Of a stretch of 64,000 bases of DNA, positions 58,228-64,000 are shown one piece after another. How positions within the stretch are numbered: position 1 is the first letter of the stretch; each line of letters opens with the position of its first letter. The position numbers were made by a program, and so were the translations under genes. This stretch comes from Verpa conica (lineage: Eukaryota; Ascomycota; Pezizomycetes; Pezizales; Morchellaceae). The stretch covers positions 1,598,799-1,662,798 of the forward strand of contig JAUFSD010000011.1 in assembly GCA_033030425.1 (NCBI GenBank), read 5' to 3'. The notes under the pieces are model-generated. The model searched no databases and had not been told where the DNA came from. It worked only from the letters and a program-made list of their open reading frames with translations.

Positions 58228-59705
58228 CTGCTGCAGACGTCGCTGTGGCGTTGCTTCGGCACAGCTGTGCGACCTGCTTGATCCATGGCGGTTTTCGGCT
58301 GGTAGCGAGGTTTTGGCGACTTTTGTAGTCCCCTGTGTATTTTTATTTCTAGAGAGGGACAATCAGACAATGTCATGGCGGTCATAAGCTCTCTCTCTAT
58401 GTACCTGGACATGGTCGAGTACTTCCTCGCTTGCCTCTCGGCTGCGCGCCGCTGCAGGTTGCTCGATCACTCTGAGCTCTCGACCACGGCGCGCAATGCA
58501 AGGTTGCATATTGACCTGCACGACGCCTTGCAGCCTGCCTAGCTGCCTGGGGGTCTCTCTCTGACGTCTCTGTGGCGCTGCTTGGTTGCCTGCTTGCTTG
58601 CTTATTGCCTGCCTGCCTGCGCAATCGCACGAGTCACGAGATATCACTCGGCACATGTCACGATTTCGATTTTTGAGTGGGGGGGTGCAGTCTTTTTTCA
58701 CTCTGGGGACTGACTGACAGTGGTCTAGGTGTCCTGAGATCCTTTGTATGCACTCTCTATTGTCCAGGTACTTCTGTCTCGGCACCTGGACCTCTCCCAC
58801 TGCCACTTTGCGGCAGCGACTTGTGATTTTGCTGACTCTGAAAACCTGCGCCCTGCGCCCTACCTCTACCCCCTACCCCAGGCACCACACGTCTGCCCCA
58901 GCACCGCCTGACTGCATGCAGTCGCTGTGGCGCTGCTCCTAGGCTTGCTTGCTTGCTGCGCTTGGTGGGGGGGGGGCGCGACTGCTCGAATCATGAGAAA
59001 TCACTCGGTTTTCATCGCGGTTTCTTCTTTTGAGTGGGGGAGTGCAGTCTTTTTTCACAGTTGGACCTTACTGACAGTGGTCTAGATTTCCTGTAACTTC
59101 TCTTTTCCACTTTTGCTTGTCCAGTTACTTCTCTCTCGGCACCTGGACGTCTCTCCTCGCCATGGTACGGTTCTCGCCTAGGCCTTCGCTGACTGCTGAC
59201 AACCTGCGCCCTACCCCCACCCCCTACCCCCTGCGCCCTAAACCCCTGCCCTAGGCACCTGCCTGCCTGCAGTCGCTGTGGCGCTGCTTGCTTGCCTGAT
59301 TGGTTGCTGCGCTTGGTGGGAGGGCGACTGCGCGAGTCATGGAAAATCACTCGGTTTTTGTCGCGGTTTCGTTCTGTGAGTAAGGGAGTGCAGTCTTTTT
59401 TCTTTGTGTGGCCTGGCTGACAGTGGAGTTGATGTCCTGTGGCTTCTCTTTTTCACCTTTGCTTGTCCAGGTACCTCTCTCTCGGCACCTGGACCTCGAC
59501 CCTCGCCACGGTGCGGTACTCGCCTAGGCGTTCGCTGACTGCCAGCAACCTGCGCCCTACCCCTACCCCCACCCCCCTGCGCCAGAGACCCCACGTCTGC
59601 CCTAGCACCCCCTACCTGCCTGCTTGCTTGTCAGGCTTGCTGTGGCGCCGCTTGCCTTTTGTTCCTGGGCGCTTTGGCACGAGTCATGGAAAATCACTCG
59701 GTTTT
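58228..59705. repeat. Tandem ~350-bp repeats, block B
   Basis: The landmark motif recurs at 58631, 58988, 59334 and 59681 (spacing 346-357 bp). The leading part (GGCGACTTTTGTAGTCC, GTCATAAGCTCTCTCTCTAT, CTCTCGACCACGGCGCGCAA) matches block A from about 55680 to 55870 base for base over long stretches. The two blocks therefore derive from one duplicated unit in direct orientation with the 43-bp array between them. Confidence 0.8.
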
Positions 59706-59713
59706 TCTCCCGG

Positions 59714-60321
59714 GCTGTAAGTGTAAAAAAGCGAAGCTTTTTTATATAGATAGGATGGGGAAGGAGTAAAGAATAACTTGCGCTGAGACGGTTTGCTACT
59801 GTGGAATAGCGATGGCGTTTCGTATAATTTCTATACTCCTCAATCAGCGAAGGGGTGGTATATATAATAACATACTCGTGTAGCACGGAAATAAAAGTTT
59901 CCGGTCGGATCCCCGTTGGGCCGAGGAGATGCGTCACATCTAGGTGACACCGGTTTCGTTAGTAAGCAGAACTACTAAAACTACTCAGGGGCTGCATGTC
60001 CTTCTGGATCCATAAGAATCTTGACGTCACATACCCGCATGATAGGCCTGACTCCCGTTGGCCAGTTTGTTGTCCCGTCGGTTGGAAGAGTTACCCGTTG
60101 GGGTAATTCGTCCAACCGAGTGGGTGTGTTAATCTAATCTCGGTTAATAATGATGACGTGGACGCGTGGCCTACGACGCACTACGCCACTCCCGGCCAGG
60201 CGGCGGAGCTGCACGATGCATGCGCTTACTCCTTCCTAACGCAGCATTCCGCTCCGGGCGCTAGGGTTAATATTTAGCCGACCCAAGTAATACAGGGGTA
60301 CCCCTGCATTACATTAGGTTA
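59714..60321. repeat. Terminal direct repeat of the retroelement, copy 1
   Basis: About 608 bp starting at GGCTGTAAGTGTAAAA and ending near CCCCTGCATTACA, matched by a second copy from 63499 to the window end. Shared blocks include GAATAACTTGCGC, GGTATATATAATAACATAC, GATGCGTCACATCT, CCGTCGGTTGGAAGAGTTAC, CCGCTCCGGGCGCTAGGGTT and a terminal palindrome CAGGGGTACCCCTG. The copies differ by many small indels, so the insertion is not recent. Confidence 0.8.
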
Positions 60322-60328
60322 GCAATGG

Positions 60329-60362
60329 CGTTAGAGTTTCGAACTCATACTCCTTAACCGCT
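60329..60362 (-). other. tRNA-Ser-like 5'-half fragment
   Basis: On the minus strand GAGCGGTTAAGGAG resembles the D-arm/A-box of eukaryotic tRNA-Ser, and the following loop TTCGAAA would hold a CGA anticodon. The T-arm and acceptor stem are absent, so this is not a working tRNA. It may be a fragment, a tRNA-derived piece of the element, or chance. Confidence 0.25.
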
Positions 60363-60371
60363 CACTTAACA

Positions 60372-62352
60372 TCACGCTGCTACTCCGCGATTTGGCTGAC
60401 TTAGTCCTCGACCAAAAGGACGTAATGGTTCGTATACTAAAGTATCATCGCCATCGTCAGACTCTTCTTCGTTTTCCAAGAAATTAGCTTCATCTATGAT
60501 AAATCTATTTCCTATGCAATGGACAACCCTGGTAAGTTCGATAAGACTTTCTTGCACCAGTCATTCGTGAAGTCCATTAGGTTTTTAGTCCTTTTGTAAC
60601 TTGTACGAATATCGTCAAAAGCAATTGGGTGGGCATCTGGGTTTTCAGGATGCCAACTATTAGCTTCTTTTTGCATTGCTTCCCCTATTTTCTTGGTATC
60701 TATATGATCCCATACCGTATTATATTCACTTTTAAGCCAAAGCGCATGATTCTTCTCTTTCTCCGTTTTGCTGTATCTACCAATCCATCGCTTTACTATT
60801 TCAGCTTTAATCCATGATTTTAATACTGGTGTCGGATAGCCACGAGATAGGTATATATCCTTCATATCTTGAATCTCTTTAATGTATGTGGTTTCCCACT
60901 TACACAATCGGGCTATCCTACTCATCTCGCCTATAAAGGCGTTTCTTCTTAACCCATAAAGGGTGTGAAGCATGAGAACGATTCTTTCGAAATGGTTTTA
61001 ATGGCTTTGCGATAAGGGAGAAGTTAATCATACCTCCTCTAGACTTCATATTTAAATCTAGAAAGCGCGCGCACCCTCCATTTCCCATGTAATTTCAGGT
61101 CCCGATACACGCACGTGTCTCTAACTTTTTTTAGCGCCGTCTTTGTGGCTGCTTCCACGATTACTCAGACATCATCGACGTAACGCTTATAGAGAAAGAA
61201 TTCACGCGCAAACCTTTGTTCAAAGTACGCGTTAATAGAGATTTGCAACGTCAGGCGCCGCAGGTATTCCCATCGCTAAACCATCGTTCTGATGATAGAA
61301 TTCTCCGTTGTATTGAAACATCGTGTAGTTATCCGACACGGCGAGTCCGGTGATTAAATCAGATTCCGGGTCTCCATAACGAAGACGCGCAGAGTTGCCA
61401 CAGTTTCACTACAAGGCGGCACGAGGATACTTTGCAGACATAATGGCGACATCACCGCTACAGATCCAGTATTTCTTCGTCGGGTCTAACTCAAGAGTAA
61501 GAAGATACTCCGCCGCCTCTTTGGAAGATGTGAGGATCGAAGAGCCTGCCTAAGATAGGCTTGAGAAAGTGACTTAAGACTTTAGAAGCATTTGCCGGCA
61601 GTGGCATGGCAGACGACAATCTGGTCTCAGTTTCCAAGTGCTTGTGAACCCTTCGTATGCCATGAAATGTAGGAAATCGACGGCTGGAGTCCTCTTTGGT
61701 ATAATCGAAATTAACCAAGTCCTTCTCGCAAGAACGCAACCATTTGTGCCAGTAAGAGCTTTCGCGCTTTCGAAAAATATTTTTATCTAGTCCCAGCTCC
61801 GTTCGAGTCTTATGTATAATGTGGGTAATGTCCGATACATCAGTAACTCCAAATTTACATTTGGTAAAGATGGAGAGCTTTAAGTGTACTAAGACCGCTT
61901 CACGATACCAACTAGATGAGAAAGATCGCATTGCCGTGCTTTTTATCCGTGTTTGATCATTAAACCGTGTTTAAATAACCACTGACGAGCTTTTTCGCGC
62001 TGCTCCCATGTCAGTGATGCTTGCATGCGTGTGGCTTTGTGATGACGCTCAGCTTGTTTTTGCAACTCGGCGCTGTCCTACTTAGCGACGACTCCAACCA
62101 GACAAACTCTCATTCTTCTTCGCTTGAAGAGTGACCGGAATTTGGGATCATAAGGTTGTTCTGTTTCAATATTATATACGAAGTGATGTTTCCATCTAAG
62201 TCTTCGACATAAATCAAGCTTAACGATAATAATTTTAGATTATTGTTTTGTTTTTTAAAAGAAAGAAATCCTGAGCTCAGTCCGCTTAGATTAAGTACAT
62301 ATTCCGGTACATCTCCAACGTTGGTCCCACATGTATCATATCTCGCTTCCAC
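60372..62352 (-). pseudogene. Penelope-like reverse transcriptase, broken
   Basis: Read on the minus strand, pieces of one reverse transcriptase follow in order but in changing frames. First come PTFHGIRRVHK and PANASKVLSHFLKPIL (61931-61491). Next is GDVAIMSAKYP (motif A position, about 61434-61456), then QNDGLAMGIPAAPDVANLY (motif B, about 61240-61290) and RYVDD (catalytic motif C, 61171-61182). After that come FLDLNMKSRGG and the thumb-like AFIGEMSRIARLCKWET...YLSRGYP (60973-60512). The order, the GLAMG.P.AP..ANLY motif and the RGYP thumb are typical of Penelope-like retroelements. Several stops and frameshifts show it is dead. I see no GIY-YIG endonuclease, so an endonuclease-lacking type is possible. 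A 60372-60557 frame and one at 62110-62352 may be its end and start. Confidence 0.75.
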
Positions 62353-63498
62353 GGGCCAATATAGCGATTGGTGCCTCTAGCGTAAAGATAGACTTAATTG
62401 TTTCGAGAGGACAACGTAAGTATTTCTTTTGGCAGTGAAGAGGGGATAAGTGGATGGAAGTGCTTACTTCTAACTACTGTTTCTGTTTCTTCTGTCGTCT
62501 ATCCGACATGGCCTGAGATTCGCGTTTCCGCTTCCTCTGTTGTCGTCAATTGGGGTTCGGAGCGCTTGATACTCCCCTTCGCTTCGACTTCCCTTTGTCT
62601 TTTTGCCCGCGCTTTGTAAGTTTTGGGAGTTTTCACAGATAAATCTGTAACGGCCTCTTTGACTTACTTTTGGAGATTGCTTTGCCTGTTGAGATCAAGT
62701 CACTGAAGTGACCTCAAGCACGATGGTTTTCCGAAGATCTTCCACTATATACTTGGATTTGTTTATGTTCTGCTCCTTTACTACTTGGGCTTTGGAATGG
62801 AGTTCCCTCCTTTTCGTCAAAGACTTTGCCCCGCTATGCCTATGATTTTGGCCGCAATGCGTCAAGCCGGTTACCATCGGCATAGTCTCGCATCGACAAA
62901 CTTCGTAGTCAAACGTTAGACTGGTATCCCCGTCTATCTATTGCTTGAACTGAATGCAATTTCTTCAATCCATCATAAAGCATCGTTTACGACGCTAGCG
63001 TGACCCAGACTGGTACGTCGACAACCGTCTGTAGATGAAAGCAATCTCTAAGTCTTTATCTTCGATAAAATTATCAAGTGCCGTCTTCCTCGACTTTTCC
63101 CATTCTTCAGACCATGTTGAAATTTCATTCAGAGCGGTCTTATACTTCTACACTCACTTGAACGTTATCGTACTGATTATGCATTCCGAGCATGGCGGGC
63201 GGCATCACCGTTTAAGCTGCCTGCGAGAATGAGCTTATCGATGTAATTTCAGAATTCCCCAATTTCTCGCGGTATCCTGTAATTCCCTCAAGCCTTCTTG
63301 AGCCGCTGCCTCGGTGATGCGATCGGATAGTCTCAAGTACATCTCCCAATGACGACGCTACCGAGATGGCTCCGATCAGGTGATGCTTCCCTGATTCTTG
63401 GGAGTGGAACTGCGGCGATAGCAGTAGGGCTGACGGCAGTAAGAGTAAGAGTGTTGGCTGAGCTGATGGTAGTTGTCGTTAAGATCTCGCAGATAAAG
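62353..63498. other. 5' part of the retroelement, no clear gene
   Basis: No intact frame on either strand. Given the minus-strand reverse transcriptase, this should be the upstream part of the element between its 5' repeat and the RT. The short frames at 62398, 62695, 63035 and 63333 show no domain. Confidence 0.4.
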
Positions 63499-64000
63499 GC
63501 TGTAGTGTAAAAAGCGAAGCTTTTATATGACAGGATGTAATGAGAAAGAATAACTTGCGCCGTACGGTTTGTTATCGTGGAATAGCGACACAAGGCTCAG
63601 ATAATTTCTATACTCCCTCAATCAGTCGGGCTGGTATATATAATAACATACCTCGACAAGCACGGAAATAAAAGCCTGGTCTGATCCTCGGCCGATGAGA
63701 TGCGTCACATCTGTGGGACAGGCTTCGGACCCCGGTCCGGGAGTTTGTTGTCCCGTCGGTTGGAAGAGTTACCCGTTGCCGGTAATTCTGTCCAACCGAG
63801 CGGTGTGTTAATCTAATCTCGTTAATAACGATGATGCGACAATAAGGCGTGTGTCGTGACGACTACGCCACCCCGGCTAAGGGCGGGGCGGAGTGCATGC
63901 ATAGACAGGGGTTTACTCCTTCCTAATGCAGCAATCCGCTCCGGGCGCTAGGGTTAATATTTAGCCGACCCATGTAATACAGGGGTACCCCTGCATTACA
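63499..64000. repeat. Terminal direct repeat of the retroelement, copy 2 (partial)
   Basis: Matches 59714-60321 in the same orientation, 3785 bp downstream, with about 100 bp missing internally and many small differences. It runs to the window edge at CCCCTGCATTACA, the same point at which copy 1 ends, so it may be nearly complete. Confidence 0.8.

Noticed and set aside
60329..60362. Functional tRNA-Ser(CGA) gene
   Set aside because: Only a D-arm-like and anticodon-loop-like stretch; no T-arm, variable arm or acceptor stem.
59714..64000. LTR retrotransposon
   Set aside because: Direct repeats are present, but the RT motifs are Penelope-like and no gag, protease, RNase H or integrase is readable.

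Overview
The window looks like nuclear DNA of a filamentous ascomycete with a repeat-expanded, gene-poor genome. The evidence is: introns of 49-80 bp with GT..AG ends and CTAAC, CTGAC or CTAAT branch sites; fungal gene families (TPR-CHAT, DUF7587-type, F-box, aegerolysin, MACPF, small secreted proteins); TTAGGG-type telomere motifs; and many short inverted-repeat elements. A Pezizomycetes (truffle-like) source would fit, but that is inference. Most gene models below were built by joining exons by hand wherever splice sites and reading phase agreed. No alignment or database search was possible.

Left part (1-34 kb): scattered single genes in AT-rich spacers. In order: a Myb/SANT-like protein with a GGAST repeat tract (1463-2672, +); a long TPR-CHAT caspase-like protease gene (3520-8540, -); a frame-broken helical gene (9930-10546, +); an acidic protein ending in a DUF7587-type domain (12893-13921, +); two related small secreted proteins (18118-18453 and 19244-19564, +); an aegerolysin (21074-21487, -) divergent from a 13-exon MACPF-signature gene (23151-25341, +); an F-box protein (26487-28424, +); a cytidine-deaminase-fold protein (30791-32143, -); and an unrecognised 124-residue protein (33385-33812, +). 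Between them lie at least five small non-autonomous DNA transposons (TA-type and one hAT-type).

Middle part (34.9-55.3 kb): the most unusual region. Three very large genes lie on the same strand: A (1058 aa), B (1341 aa) and C (about 1642 aa after removing two introns, with a DUF6603-like region). A small, possibly lectin-like gene sits between A and B. A, B and C resemble in style large uncharacterised bacterial proteins rather than ordinary fungal enzymes. A and B have no introns. A co-inherited, possibly horizontally acquired, multi-protein system is a reasonable hypothesis.

Right part (55.5-64 kb): repeats only. Two same-orientation blocks of roughly 350-bp tandem repeats flank an array of 31 units with a 43-bp period, each unit built around the 12-bp palindrome TGTCGNNCGACA. 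This is followed by a broken Penelope-like retroelement (reverse transcriptase on the minus strand) lying between two direct copies of a repeat of at least 500 bp, the second cut by the window end.
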